From Pseudomonadota bacterium (lineage in GTDB: Bacteria > Pseudomonadota > Alphaproteobacteria > Rhodobacterales > Rhodobacteraceae), in NCBI GenBank assembly GCA_021779835.1, contig JAJXZX010000022.1, forward strand, positions 1-49,031: DNA of 49,031 nt. The letters are read 5' to 3'. A program made the translations under genes and the position numbers. This document shows positions 1-8,811 of the stretch, piece after piece. Positions within the stretch are counted from its first letter, which is position 1. Every line of letters starts with the position of its first letter. Under the pieces are notes generated by a model. The model searched no databases, had not been told where the DNA came from, and saw nothing but the letters and a program-made list of their open reading frames with translations.

Positions 1-1
1 C

Positions 2-514
2 ACTGTGGCGCGGGCGGCGGGGGCGGATTTGTTCCTGGCGATTCACGCGGACGCCGAGGCCTCGCGCGAGGCGGTGGGGGCGACGGTTTACACGCTGTCT
101 GAGGGAGCGACGGACACCGCCTCGGCCGAGCTGGCGGCACGGCATGACCGCGATGATCTGTTGGCGGGGGTTGATCTGAAGAACGCGGATGACCAGATCG
201 CAAAGGTGTTGATGGATATGGCGCGGACCGAGACGATGCCGCGGTCAGAGAGCTTTGCCAACACGCTGGTGACGTCGATCAAGGCGGCGGGGATCAGGAT
301 GCAAAAGCGACCCCATCAGGTGGCGGCGTTTTCGGTGCTGAAATCGCCCGACGTGCCGTCGGCCCTATTGGAGTTGGGCTATCTGTCGAGCGCGGCGGAT
401 TTGAAGAACCTGCTGGACGAGGGGTGGCGCACCCGGATGGCGGCGGCGATTGTTGTGGCGGTTCAGCAATGGGCGAAGTCGGACGCGGCAGAGGCGGCTT
501 TGGTGCGGCAATAG
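2..514 (+). CDS. N-acetylmuramoyl-L-alanine amidase, C-terminal part (5' truncated by window)
   Basis: The reading frame is already open at base 2, so the true start lies upstream and only about 170 C-terminal residues are present. The segment FLAIHADAE carries the conserved His-Ala-Asp of the zinc-dependent Amidase_3 family (AmiA/B/C), and the later segment SALLELGYLSS contains the catalytic glutamate typical of these enzymes. Family members cleave the bond between N-acetylmuramate and L-alanine in periplasmic peptidoglycan, mainly to separate daughter cells. Any signal peptide or AMIN domain would be outside the window. The gene lies directly upstream of the PBP1A gene in the same direction, a pairing that is common in Rhodobacterales and fits a cell-wall role. 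The family call is firm; the exact Ami paralogue cannot be decided from a fragment. Confidence 0.88.
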   Translation, partial: TVARAAGADLFLAIHADAEASREAVGATVYTLSEGATDTASAELAARHDRDDLLAGVDLKNADDQIAKVLMDMARTETMPRSESFANTLVTSIKAAGIRMQKRPHQVAAFSVLKSPDVPSALLELGYLSSAADLKNLLDEGWRTRMAAAIVVAVQQWAKSDAAEAALVRQ

Positions 515-646
515 CGCCTGGTGCTGCCGCTTCACCGCGTCGTGACGCCGGCTTGAGCAGATTTCAGCCATTCGGGAGCGAGTGTTGTTTTGACCCTCCC
601 GCAGAGACTGCGTATATGGGGGCCAAGTTTAGGTGGGGATTTGCCT

Positions 647-3196
647 TTGAGCCGTGCAATATTGTCCTTCTTCGGGGCACTTTTCAGCTGGATGACCATG
701 GCATTGGTCTTTGGCACGCTGACCATTGGCGCGCTGTTCTGGATGTATTCGCGTGACCTGCCCAGTTATGACCTGTTGGCGCAGTATCAGCCGCCGACCA
801 TCAGCCGGATCTTTTCCGGTAAGGGCCAGATCATCGACGAATTCGCCACCGAGCGGCGCCTTTATACGCCGGTCGATGAAATCCCTGCGCTGGTGAAGAA
901 TGCCTTCGTCTCTGCCGAGGACAAGAATTTCTATGTTCACCAAGGGTTTGACCCGCGGGGCATCGTGTCGGCGGTTATCACCGGCATCCGCTCGGGCGGG
1001 CGTGATCTGCGCGGCGCATCGACCATCACGCAGCAGGTCGCGAAGAACTTTCTGCTCGACGGCTCGCGCACGGGCGAGCGCAAGATCAAGGAGTTGATCC
1101 TCGCCTATCGCATCAGTCAGGCCTATTCCAAGGACCGCGTGCTGGAGCTTTATCTGAACGAGATCTACCTTGGCGCCAATTCTTATGGCGTGGCGGCGGC
1201 GGCGCAGACCTATTTCAACAAGACGCTGGGCCAGTTGACGCCCGGCGAGGCGGCCTACATCGCGGCGCTGCCGAAGGAACCAAGCAAGCTGAGCCCGGTG
1301 ACCAACATGCAGGGCGCGGTGGATCGGCGCAATTATGTGCTGAACCAGATGTATCTGAACGGCTATATCGACAAGGCGACCGATGCCGAGGCGGAAGCGG
1401 CACCGTTGAAAACTGTGCAGACCGGCGACTATCCAGCATTCCGCGACACGCTGCCGCCACGCAACTATTTCACCGATGAAATCCGGCGCCAGTTGTCTGG
1501 CACCTTCGGGCAAGAGCAGTTCTTTGGCGGCGGTCTGGCTGTGCGCGCCACGATGGACCCGGCGATGCAGGCGCTGGCGGCAAAGTCGCTGCAAAATGGG
1601 CTCGAGTCCTATGACCGGGCGCAGGGGCTGTGGCGTGGCACGAAAAAGACGCTGCCGCTGGCCGACCTGAAAACCGATGCGCTGGCGCGGGCGGCGCTGA
1701 GCAACGTCAATGTGCCGCGCGACATCGACGGCTGGTATCCGGCAGTTGTGATGAATGTTGCGGGCTCCCGGGCGCGCATTGTAGTCGAGGGCGCGCCGCC
1801 GGCACAGGGCGAGGATTACATCGACGCGAGCGATGTGACCTGGGCGCGCAAGCAGCTGGCGGATGGCAAGTTGGGGCCAAAGGCGAAGGTGCCGGGCGAT
1901 CTGGTCTCGGTCGGCGATGTAGTGCTGGTCAAGCAGATCACCGATGCCAAGGGCGTTACGCGCTGGTCGCTGCGGCAGGTGCCCGAGATCGAGGGCGGCT
2001 TCATGGCGATGGACGTGAACACCGGCCGCGTTTTGGCAATGCAGGGCGGGTTCAGCTATCAATCCTCGGTGTTCAACCGCGCAACGCAAGCGACGCGGCA
2101 GCCGGGGTCGAGCTTTAAGCCGTTCGTTTACGCGGCGGCGCTGGATTCGGGCTACACCCCGGCGACGATCGTGATTGACGCGCCGATCACGGTAAACACG
2201 CCGCAGGGGCTGTGGACGCCGAAGAACGCCGAGGACAAGTATTACGGCCCGGTGCCGATGCGGGTTGGCATCGAGCAGTCGCGCAACCTGATGACGATCC
2301 GCATCGCGCAGGCGGTGGGCATGGATGTGATCGCGAAATACGCCGAGCGCTTCGGGGTCTATAACCCGATGAACCCGTATCTCGCGAACTCTTTGGGCAG
2401 CCAGGAAACCACGCTTTACAAGCTGGTGGGCGCCTATGCCGAATTCGCCAATGGCGGCGAGCGGGTGGAGCCGACGCTGGTGGACCGGGTGCAGGACCGC
2501 TTTGGCAAGACGATCTATCGCCACGACGCGCGCGACTGCGCCAATTGTAATGTCGAAAACCTGCCAGCCGGGCAGGGCCCGCGCATCGTGTCGAACCGCG
2601 AGCGTGTGATGGACCCGATCACCGCGTATCAGTTGACCTCGATGATGGAGGGCGTGGTGCAGCGCGGCACGGCGGCGGGTGTGGTCAACCTGCCGGTGCC
2701 AATCGCGGGCAAGACGGGCACGACCAACGACGCGAAAGACGTGTGGTTCATCGGCTTTTCGTCGAACATCGTTGCGGGTTGCTACATGGGCTTTGACACG
2801 CCGCGCGGGCTGGGGCGTTCGGCCTATGGCTCCAGCATGTGCGGGCCGGTGTTCCAGAATTTCATGGCGACCGCGATCAAGACCTATGGTGGCGGGCCGT
2901 TCAAGGTGCCACCAGGCGGCCATTTCATCAACATCGACCGCTGGTCCGGCGCGCGGTTGCCGGACAATGCAACCGGGCCGAACGTGCAGGCGGAATATTT
3001 CCGCGATGGCGATAACCCGGTGTTCGGTATGGCGGGCATGGTCGATGGTGGCTTTGCGATGGGGGCGAACCTGCCGTTGTTCGTGCCGGGGGACAACACC
3101 TCGGGCGATGCGGCGGTGACGACCTCGACCGGCGAGACCAAGGTGATCCCGGGCAAGGCCAATTTCGGGACCGTAAGCTCGGGCGGGCTTTACTGA
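647..3196 (+). CDS. mrcA: Penicillin-binding protein 1A, bifunctional transglycosylase/transpeptidase
   Basis: Class A PBP that polymerises lipid II into glycan strands and cross-links them in the periplasm, anchored by one N-terminal membrane segment (about residues 5–30). The GT51 domain follows, with the catalytic glutamate E91 in the EDKNFY motif and the RGASTITQQ motif. The transpeptidase domain has the acyl-serine motif SSFK (S488 to K491), an SRN motif, and KTG at 689–691. I chose TTG at 647, giving 849 residues, because AGGTGGGG at 631–638 lies 8 nt upstream and the protein then begins LSRAILSFFGALFSW, like alphaproteobacterial homologues. An upstream TTG at 590 is also in frame but has a poorer ribosome-binding site. 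The gene lies between the amidase and prfB. The function is clear; the start is probable. Confidence 0.95.
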   Translation: MSRAILSFFGALFSWMTMALVFGTLTIGALFWMYSRDLPSYDLLAQYQPPTISRIFSGKGQIIDEFATERRLYTPVDEIPALVKNAFVSAEDKNFYVHQGFDPRGIVSAVITGIRSGGRDLRGASTITQQVAKNFLLDGSRTGERKIKELILAYRISQAYSKDRVLELYLNEIYLGANSYGVAAAAQTYFNKTLGQLTPGEAAYIAALPKEPSKLSPVTNMQGAVDRRNYVLNQMYLNGYIDKATDAEAEAAPLKTVQTGDYPAFRDTLPPRNYFTDEIRRQLSGTFGQEQFFGGGLAVRATMDPAMQALAAKSLQNGLESYDRAQGLWRGTKKTLPLADLKTDALARAALSNVNVPRDIDGWYPAVVMNVAGSRARIVVEGAPPAQGEDYIDASDVTWARKQLADGKLGPKAKVPGDLVSVGDVVLVKQITDAKGVTRWSLRQVPEIEGGFMAMDVNTGRVLAMQGGFSYQSSVFNRATQATRQPGSSFKPFVYAAALDSGYTPATIVIDAPITVNTPQGLWTPKNAEDKYYGPVPMRVGIEQSRNLMTIRIAQAVGMDVIAKYAERFGVYNPMNPYLANSLGSQETTLYKLVGAYAEFANGGERVEPTLVDRVQDRFGKTIYRHDARDCANCNVENLPAGQGPRIVSNRERVMDPITAYQLTSMMEGVVQRGTAAGVVNLPVPIAGKTGTTNDAKDVWFIGFSSNIVAGCYMGFDTPRGLGRSAYGSSMCGPVFQNFMATAIKTYGGGPFKVPPGGHFINIDRWSGARLPDNATGPNVQAEYFRDGDNPVFGMAGMVDGGFAMGANLPLFVPGDNTSGDAAVTTSTGETKVIPGKANFGTVSSGGLY

Positions 3197-3254
3197 CCCT
3201 GCCTGTGCAGTTATCACCCGCCGCTGACACCCGCTTGTTCAGAAAGCCAGACCC

Positions 3255-4382
3255 ATGCGCGCCGAGATGCAGAATATCGTTCAGGCCATCGAGAAATCGC
3301 TGACCCTTCTGGGCCAGCGGCTTGATGTGGAAACGGCGCCGCACCGGCTGGAAGAGTTCAACGCGCTGATCGAGGATGGCGATCTGTGGGCGGACCCGGC
3401 CAAAGCGCAAAAGCTGATGCGCGAACGGCAGGGGCTGATGGATGCGATGGCGGTGTACAAGGGCATCGACGGCGATCTGAAGGATAACCTTGAGCTGATC
3501 GAGCTGGGCGAGGCCGAGGGCGACGCCGAGATCGTCACCGAGGCCGAGGCGAGCCTGCGCAGCTTGCAAAAGCGCGCGGCCGAAAAAGAGGTCGAGGCGC
3601 TGCTGGATGGCGAAGCCGACGGCAACGATACATTCCTGGAGGTCAACGCAGGCGCAGGCGGCACCGAGTCTTGCGACTGGGCCAGCATGTTGGCGCGGAT
3701 GTATGTGCGTTGGGCGGAAAAGAAGGGCTACAAGGTCGAGCTGCAGTCGATGTCAGAGGGCGAAGAGGCGGGCATCAAGTCGGTCGCCTACAAAATCACG
3801 GGTCACAACGCCTATGGTTGGCTGAAATCTGAGGCGGGCGTGCATCGCTTGGTGCGGATTTCGCCCTATGATTCTGCCGCGCGTCGGCATACCTCGTTCA
3901 GCTCTGTCTGGGTCTATCCGGTGGTGGACGACAATATCGAGATCGACATCCCTGACCGCGACATCCGCATCGACACCTATCGCTCATCCGGCGCGGGGGG
4001 GCAGCACGTCAACACCACCGACTCCGCGGTGCGCATCACCCACTTGCCGACCAATATCGTGGTGACAAGCTCTGAGAAGTCGCAGCACCAGAACCGCGCC
4101 AACTGTATGGCGGCGCTGAAATCGCGCCTCTATCAGCTGGAGCTTGACCGCCGCTCTGCCGCGATCAACGCGGCGCATGATGCGAAGGGCGATGCGGGCT
4201 GGGGCAACCAGATCCGGTCTTACGTCCTGCAACCTTACCAGATGGTGAAAGACCTGCGCACTGGCGAGGAAACCTCGGATACGCAGGGCGTGCTGGACGG
4301 GGATCTCGACCGCTTTATGGCGGCAACGCTGGCGCAGGAAGTGGTGGGCAAGAGCCGCGCCGATGCGCAGGCGGTGGACTAA
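3255..4382 (+). CDS. prfB: Peptide chain release factor 2
   Basis: RF2 recognises UGA and UAA in the ribosomal A site and triggers peptide release. The 375-residue protein has the N-terminal helical domain, the stop-codon recognition tripeptide written here as SPY (203–205) rather than SPF as in Escherichia coli, and the catalytic GGQ at 248–250 within [10 protein letters not shown]. The residue before GGQ is alanine (A247). The gene is a single uninterrupted frame with no early in-frame TGA, so the autoregulatory +1 frameshift of many bacterial prfB genes is absent. It starts at ATG, 58 bp after mrcA and in the same direction. Identification is certain. Confidence 0.97.
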   Translation: MRAEMQNIVQAIEKSLTLLGQRLDVETAPHRLEEFNALIEDGDLWADPAKAQKLMRERQGLMDAMAVYKGIDGDLKDNLELIELGEAEGDAEIVTEAEASLRSLQKRAAEKEVEALLDGEADGNDTFLEVNAGAGGTESCDWASMLARMYVRWAEKKGYKVELQSMSEGEEAGIKSVAYKITGHNAYGWLKSEAGVHRLVRISPYDSAARRHTSFSSVWVYPVVDDNIEIDIPDRDIRIDTYRSSGAGGQHVNTTDSAVRITHLPTNIVVTSSEKSQHQNRANCMAALKSRLYQLELDRRSAAINAAHDAKGDAGWGNQIRSYVLQPYQMVKDLRTGEETSDTQGVLDGDLDRFMAATLAQEVVGKSRADAQAVD

Positions 4383-4482
4383 GCTGACCGGCAGGCCCGG
4401 TTTGCGTAAAGCGCTTGCCTGACTGCGACATTTTGCCATAGCCTTGATCCAAAGGCGGCGCCAACGACCGCCGGGGAGGATC

Positions 4483-5265
4483 ATGCACAACCACGCGACC
4501 CTCGAGGCGTCCGAGATCCCCGATGTGCGGATGATAGCGGTGGCCGATGTGTTCGGCGCGCTGCGGGCGGGCCTCCGCGATTTTCTGCGTGCGCCAGGCT
4601 TCGGGCTGTTCTTCGCCTCGGTCTATGTCACCGGCGGCATCGTGCTGGACCTCGTGCTGGCGGCGATTGGCAAGCAATGGTGGCTGATCCCGTTCGCGGT
4701 GGGCTTCCCCATCCTTGCCCCCTTCGCTGCGGTCGGGCTGTACGAGGTCAGCCGCCGGCTGGAACTCGGCCTCCGGCTGGACTGGCGCGAGGTGCTGGGC
4801 GTGGTGTTTCGCCAGAAAGACCGGCAAATCCCGTCGATCTCGGTGGTGATCCTTTTGGTCTTCATGTTCTGGATGTTTGTCGCCCATGTGATCTTCCTGC
4901 TGTTCATGGGGCTTTCGGCGCTCAATCAGGTGAATGACTCGTTCTGGTTCCTGCTGACACCGAACGGCATCGCCATGATGGTGGTGGGCGGCACGGTGGG
5001 CGCGATCTTTGCCACGATGCTGTTCTCGATCACGGTGGTGGGCTTACCCTTGCTGCTGGATAAAGAGGTGGACTTCGTCACGGCGATGATCACCTCGGTC
5101 TCGGTGGTGCTGCATAACCCGGTTCCGATGCTGGTCTGGGCGCTGCTGATCGCGGGGCTGTTGTTCGCGGGGATGCTGCCGCTGTTCCTTGGCCTTTTCA
5201 TCGTGCTGCCGGTGCTGGGCCATGCAAGCTGGCATATCTACCGCGCCACGCTGAAAGAAACCTAA
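4483..5265 (+). CDS. DUF2189-family integral membrane protein
   Basis: A 260-residue membrane protein with a short cytoplasmic N-terminus and about five or six hydrophobic spans (roughly 41–61, 66–87, 118–143, 163–190 and 216–246). The spacing and the motif FRAPGFGLF-like entry into the first span (here FLRAPGFGLFFAS) match DUF2189 proteins, which are common in Alphaproteobacteria and have no established biochemical function. I chose ATG 4483 because GGGGAGG lies just upstream; a TTG at 4444 in the same frame has no visible ribosome-binding site. The gene stands alone after prfB and converges on the bactofilin gene, with an inverted-repeat terminator between them. Its role cannot be stated from the sequence. 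Confidence 0.85.
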   Translation: MHNHATLEASEIPDVRMIAVADVFGALRAGLRDFLRAPGFGLFFASVYVTGGIVLDLVLAAIGKQWWLIPFAVGFPILAPFAAVGLYEVSRRLELGLRLDWREVLGVVFRQKDRQIPSISVVILLVFMFWMFVAHVIFLLFMGLSALNQVNDSFWFLLTPNGIAMMVVGGTVGAIFATMLFSITVVGLPLLLDKEVDFVTAMITSVSVVLHNPVPMLVWALLIAGLLFAGMLPLFLGLFIVLPVLGHASWHIYRATLKET

Positions 5266-5273
5266 GCTGCTAT

Positions 5274-5294
5274 TTCTTCTTGGAAAAAATACTC
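5274..5294 (+). repeat. Dispersed 21-bp intergenic repeat, copy 1
   Basis: TTCTTCTTGG followed by AAAAAATACTC begins 8 bp after the DUF2189 stop codon. A copy in the opposite orientation at 40297–40317 matches it at 20 of 21 positions. Both copies lie between converging genes. I do not know a function; it may be part of a family-wide intergenic repeat. Confidence 0.6.
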
Positions 5295-5376
5295 CCCGCG
5301 CGGAGCGCAGCGCTGAGCCGCAGGCGAGGCAAAAGGCATGGCGCCGTCAGGCGCCGCCGCGGGATCCGGGCAAAAG

Positions 5377-5410
5377 AAAACGGGCGCAGCAGCAATGCGG
5401 CGCCCGTTTT
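5377..5410. terminator. Bidirectional Rho-independent terminator between DUF2189 gene and bactofilin gene
   Basis: Perfect 11-bp inverted repeat AAAACGGGCGC (5377–5387) and GCGCCCGTTTT (5400–5410) with a 12-nt loop. The GC-rich stem is flanked by A's on one side and T's on the other, so it can terminate transcription from both strands. It lies just past the bactofilin stop codon and 112 bp after the DUF2189 stop codon, between convergent genes. Confidence 0.85.
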
Positions 5411-5426
5411 GCGAATGTACGCTAAA

Positions 5427-5915
5427 TCAGGCCTTCGGCGCAGCCGGGGCGGCCGCCTTGCCGCCGACGGTCAGCGGGTCGTCCTGACGCTGGACCGAGC
5501 CTTCGAAATGCGCGCCGGATTCGATGGCGATGGTCTTGTGGATGATGTCGCCTTCGACGCGGGCGGTCGAGGTGAGGCGGACCTTCAGACCTCGCACGCG
5601 ACCGATGACGCGGCCATTGACCACGATGTCGTCGGCCACGATCTCGCCGCGGATGGTGGCACCTTCGCCGACCGTCAGCAGGTGGGCGCGGATGTCGCCT
5701 TCGACCACACCTTCGACCTGAATGTCGCCGGTGGTTTTCAGATTGCCCACCACCGTCAGATCAGACGACAGCACCGAGGCCGCAGGCTTTGCCTTTGGCG
5801 CGTTCGGCGTGAATTCCATCGAGGGTTTCGCGGCCGGGGTGGTGGTCTCTGCCTTGGGCTTTTCGGCCTCGCCAGCTTTGGGGCCCGGTTCGTTGATCCT
5901 GCTTTTAGAAAACAT
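5427..5915 (-). CDS. Bactofilin (polymer-forming cytoskeletal protein)
   Basis: A 162-residue protein with a flexible proline/alanine/lysine-rich N-terminal tail (about 1–47), then the bactofilin right-handed beta-helix core, visible as short repeats such as TVVGNLKTTGDIQVEG and ATIRGEIVADDIVVNG, and a short Ala/Pro-rich tail. Bactofilins polymerise without nucleotides and localise cell-wall enzymes, stalks or other polar structures on the inner face of the membrane. The ATG lies inside the 3' end of the upstream M23 peptidase gene (11-bp overlap), implying coupled translation. Linked bactofilin and M23 peptidase genes are widespread in bacteria and are known to act together in cell shape, as with BacA and LmdC. 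The family call is very secure; the cellular structure served here is unknown. Confidence 0.94.
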   Translation of the reverse strand: MFSKSRINEPGPKAGEAEKPKAETTTPAAKPSMEFTPNAPKAKPAASVLSSDLTVVGNLKTTGDIQVEGVVEGDIRAHLLTVGEGATIRGEIVADDIVVNGRVIGRVRGLKVRLTSTARVEGDIIHKTIAIESGAHFEGSVQRQDDPLTVGGKAAAPAAPKA

Positions 5916-7245
5916 TTGTAGCTGCCTTGATGTAGGTCATGGGATTGACGGGTTTGTTGCCGATGCGAACTTCGTAGTGAAGATGCGTTCCGGTCGATCG
6001 TCCTGAACTGCCCATATCACCGATCCGGTCGCCGCGCGAGACCCTTTGGCCAACCGTCACGCGGATTTGGGACATATGGCCGAAAACCGTCGAGATCCCG
6101 AAGGCGTGTTGGATCTGCACCATGCGGCCATAGCCGTTCATCCAGCTTGCATAGATCACAACACCAGAGGCGGTGGCGTAGATCGGCGTGCCATAGGCGG
6201 CGCCCATGTCCTGCCCGGGGTGGAAGGAATGCGAGCCGTTAAACGGGTCGGTGCGATAGCCGAACGGCGAGGTGTAGACGAACGAGCTTTTCAGCGGCAG
6301 GCCAAGCGGCACGGTGGCGGCAGCGAGGCGGTATTGGTTCATCTGGTTCAGGCTGGCCAACACCGCATTGGCCTTGTCGAGGTTGGCGTGGGATTGGCCG
6401 GGGGGAAGCGGAAACGAGATTTTGGACAGCGGGCCACCCTGGCCGGAATAACCGCTGTGAATCTCTGAGATGACCTTTCGCGGGTCGAGGCCGACCGAGC
6501 GGAACATCTTGTCAAGCGGCGCCATCGAGACGGTCACCGCCGCTTCGAGTTTGCTGAAGATCTTGTCGTTGCGCTGTTCCGATTGGCGCAGGTCAAGGGC
6601 GGCGTTGTCGGCGTCAGCCTGCGCCTTCTTTGCGGCGTCGGCCATCGCGTCGCGTTCGCGCGCGGTGTCGCCCAGCGTGGTGGTCAGGGTGTCGAGCGTG
6701 GCTGCCACATCCTTGACGCGCCCAGCGGCGGTGTGATCCGACCCGGTCTGTTTGGCCAGCGCGACCTTGAGCTGACCGCTTTCACTGCGCGCGTCGTCGC
6801 GTTCCTTGATCGTGCGGCGCAGCGTGTGCTGGATCACGTCGATGCCGGTTTCCAGCTCTTTGCGGTGATCCTCTGACGCCAGCAGTTGCGACTGCATCGC
6901 CGAGACTTGAGCGAGGGCGACGTTGAAGCGGTCCTGCGCCGAGGCGGCCTCGGCGGCGCGCTGGTCGCGGTCGGCGGACAGGTCGTTGAGGCGGGATTCG
7001 TAGTTGGCCTGCTCGCGCAGCACCTGTTCGCGCGCGTCCCCGGACGAGATGGAGGAGACCAGCAGGATCGCGGTGGCGACGATGGTCCAGGCGATCAGGA
7101 CCGTGCTGACGCTGAGGGCGATCAGTTGGGTCAGCGGGCGCAGGCGGATAAACCGGGTCTCGGCGTCAGAGCGCAGGAACAGGCGCTGTTCCGGCAAGAC
7201 CCGTTCAAGGGCTGCATTGATCCGATAGGTCATCCGTCCCGTCAC
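5905..7245 (-). CDS. Membrane-anchored M23 family metallopeptidase (LmdC-like)
   Basis: A 446-residue peptidoglycan hydrolase. It has a cytoplasmic N-terminus, one membrane span at about 39–66, a long coiled coil (about 75–235) rich in Ala, Asp, Gln and Arg, and a C-terminal LytM/M23 domain from about 320. The zinc site is intact: H342 and D346 in FHPGQD, and H421/H423 in the HLHYEV motif, so an active endopeptidase is expected, unlike degenerate EnvC/NlpD-type activators. The chosen GTG at 7245 has AAGGA at a 7-nt spacing; ATG at 7233 is an alternative. The 3' end overlaps the bactofilin start by 11 bp. By analogy with BacA–LmdC pairs, the bactofilin probably positions this enzyme for local wall remodelling. 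Confidence 0.92.
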   Translation of the reverse strand: MTGRMTYRINAALERVLPEQRLFLRSDAETRFIRLRPLTQLIALSVSTVLIAWTIVATAILLVSSISSGDAREQVLREQANYESRLNDLSADRDQRAAEAASAQDRFNVALAQVSAMQSQLLASEDHRKELETGIDVIQHTLRRTIKERDDARSESGQLKVALAKQTGSDHTAAGRVKDVAATLDTLTTTLGDTARERDAMADAAKKAQADADNAALDLRQSEQRNDKIFSKLEAAVTVSMAPLDKMFRSVGLDPRKVISEIHSGYSGQGGPLSKISFPLPPGQSHANLDKANAVLASLNQMNQYRLAAATVPLGLPLKSSFVYTSPFGYRTDPFNGSHSFHPGQDMGAAYGTPIYATASGVVIYASWMNGYGRMVQIQHAFGISTVFGHMSQIRVTVGQRVSRGDRIGDMGSSGRSTGTHLHYEVRIGNKPVNPMTYIKAATNVF

Positions 7246-7327
7246 CAGTCCGTCCTTCGTCGCGTCCCCGAGGGGTATTTCGTTTTTGGTGGCGTGGTGT
7301 CGGTTCCGACCACGGCGCGCCCCAGAT

Positions 7328-7364
7328 CAATAACGACCGAGGCGCCGCGTTGCCAATTTTTTTT
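7328..7364 (-). promoter_or_regulatory. Candidate promoter with A-tract for the M23–bactofilin operon
   Basis: On the minus strand a run of eight A's (7357–7364) directly precedes TTGGCA (7351–7356), a good -35 hexamer. A weak -10 (TATTGA or TTATTG, about 7327–7333) follows after 17–18 nt. The A-tract could act as an UP element. It lies about 80 nt before the M23 start, in the 181-bp gap after the DUF455 gene. The -10 match is poor, so confidence is low. Confidence 0.35.
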
Positions 7365-7426
7365 GCTCGCGGGATGGGCGACCGGCGGAATTTGGCGGAA
7401 CACCGCCGATCAGGCTCGATCCGGCC

Positions 7427-8238
7427 TCAAGGTGCGCTTTCGGTGAGCGGCCAGTAGAAATCCGGGGGCAAGCCTGCCTCGGCACGTTTTTCCTCGTTGA
7501 ACGGTGGCTTGAGCGTGCTGTGGAAATACAGGCGCACCAGGCGATGGAATTCGTCCTTGGGGTCGATATTATCGCGTCCGCACAGGAAGTTGAACCATTT
7601 GGAGCCATAGGCGACGTGGCCGACCTCTTCGGCATAGATGGTTTCAAGCGCTGCGATGGCGCCTTGGTCGCCCGCTTTGCGAAACACCTCGATCATCGCG
7701 GGCGTGACATCAAGGCCGCGCGCCTCCAGCACCATCGGCACCACGGCGAGGCGGCCCATCAGATCTGTGGCGGTATCCTCGGCGGCGCGCCACATCAAGG
7801 CATGGGCGGCAAGCGCGCCGTAATGGCTACCCATTGCCTCAAGACAATCGCATATCAGGTTGAAATGTTTTGATTCTTCGCCCGCCGCCTTGACCCAGTC
7901 GTCATAAAAGCCAAGCGGCATCGGCGTGTCGGTGAAGCGGGCGATGATGTCCCAGTGCAGATCGACGGCATTGAGTTCGATATGGGCGACGGCGTGCAAG
8001 AGCGCCACGCGCCCCTCGGGCGAGCCGGGGCCACGGCGCGGCACGTCGCGCGGGGAAAGCAGTTCGGGCTTGGCGGGCCGCGCGGGATTTTGCGGCGGGG
8101 TGGCAGTGCCGACCGGCAAAGGCGTGCCCGCCGCGCGCGCCGCCGTCCAGTCGGCGACATGACGCAGGCTGAGGGCGGTTTTGGCGCGCCCGTCAGCGGT
8201 GGTCAGCACCTCGACCGCGCGTTCCGCGAGGCTTTGGC

Positions 8239-8242
<4 letters not shown>
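7427..8242 (-). CDS. DUF455 family ferritin-like protein
   Basis: A 271-residue soluble protein with conserved carboxylate/histidine motifs of a ferritin-like four-helix bundle: AHIELNA, GEESKHF and AEEVGHVAYG. These could bind a di-metal centre. DUF455 proteins are frequent in Proteobacteria, and some are annotated as rRNA/tRNA hydroxylase-like (MiaE-related) enzymes, but no function is established for this protein. Its ATG overlaps the stop of the upstream bcp gene by 4 bp (ATGA), so the two are co-translated, which might suggest a redox or metal-related role. Apart from an Ala/Pro-rich region near residues 36–75, nothing is unusual. Confidence 0.86.
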
Positions 8243-8700
<458 letters not shown>

Positions 8701-8811
8701 TTGGGGCGCTCCATTCGATAAGGTGATCATGCTTTGTGTTTTAGTTGCATTTCGGCAAAGATAAAGACAGAGCAGAGAACCAAAAAAGAAACCTGAGGGC
8801 AACCGGGGTAA

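Noticed and set aside
629..3217. A long open frame antisense to mrcA, and a similar one antisense to uvrA (17300–20710)
   Set aside because: Both mirror GC-rich coding sequence, are Arg/His-rich with no recognisable domain, and lack ribosome-binding sites. The sense frames encode complete, well-known proteins.
3255..3340. Programmed +1 frameshift in prfB
   Set aside because: The frame runs uninterrupted from ATG 3255 with no early TGA or CUU-UGA slip site.
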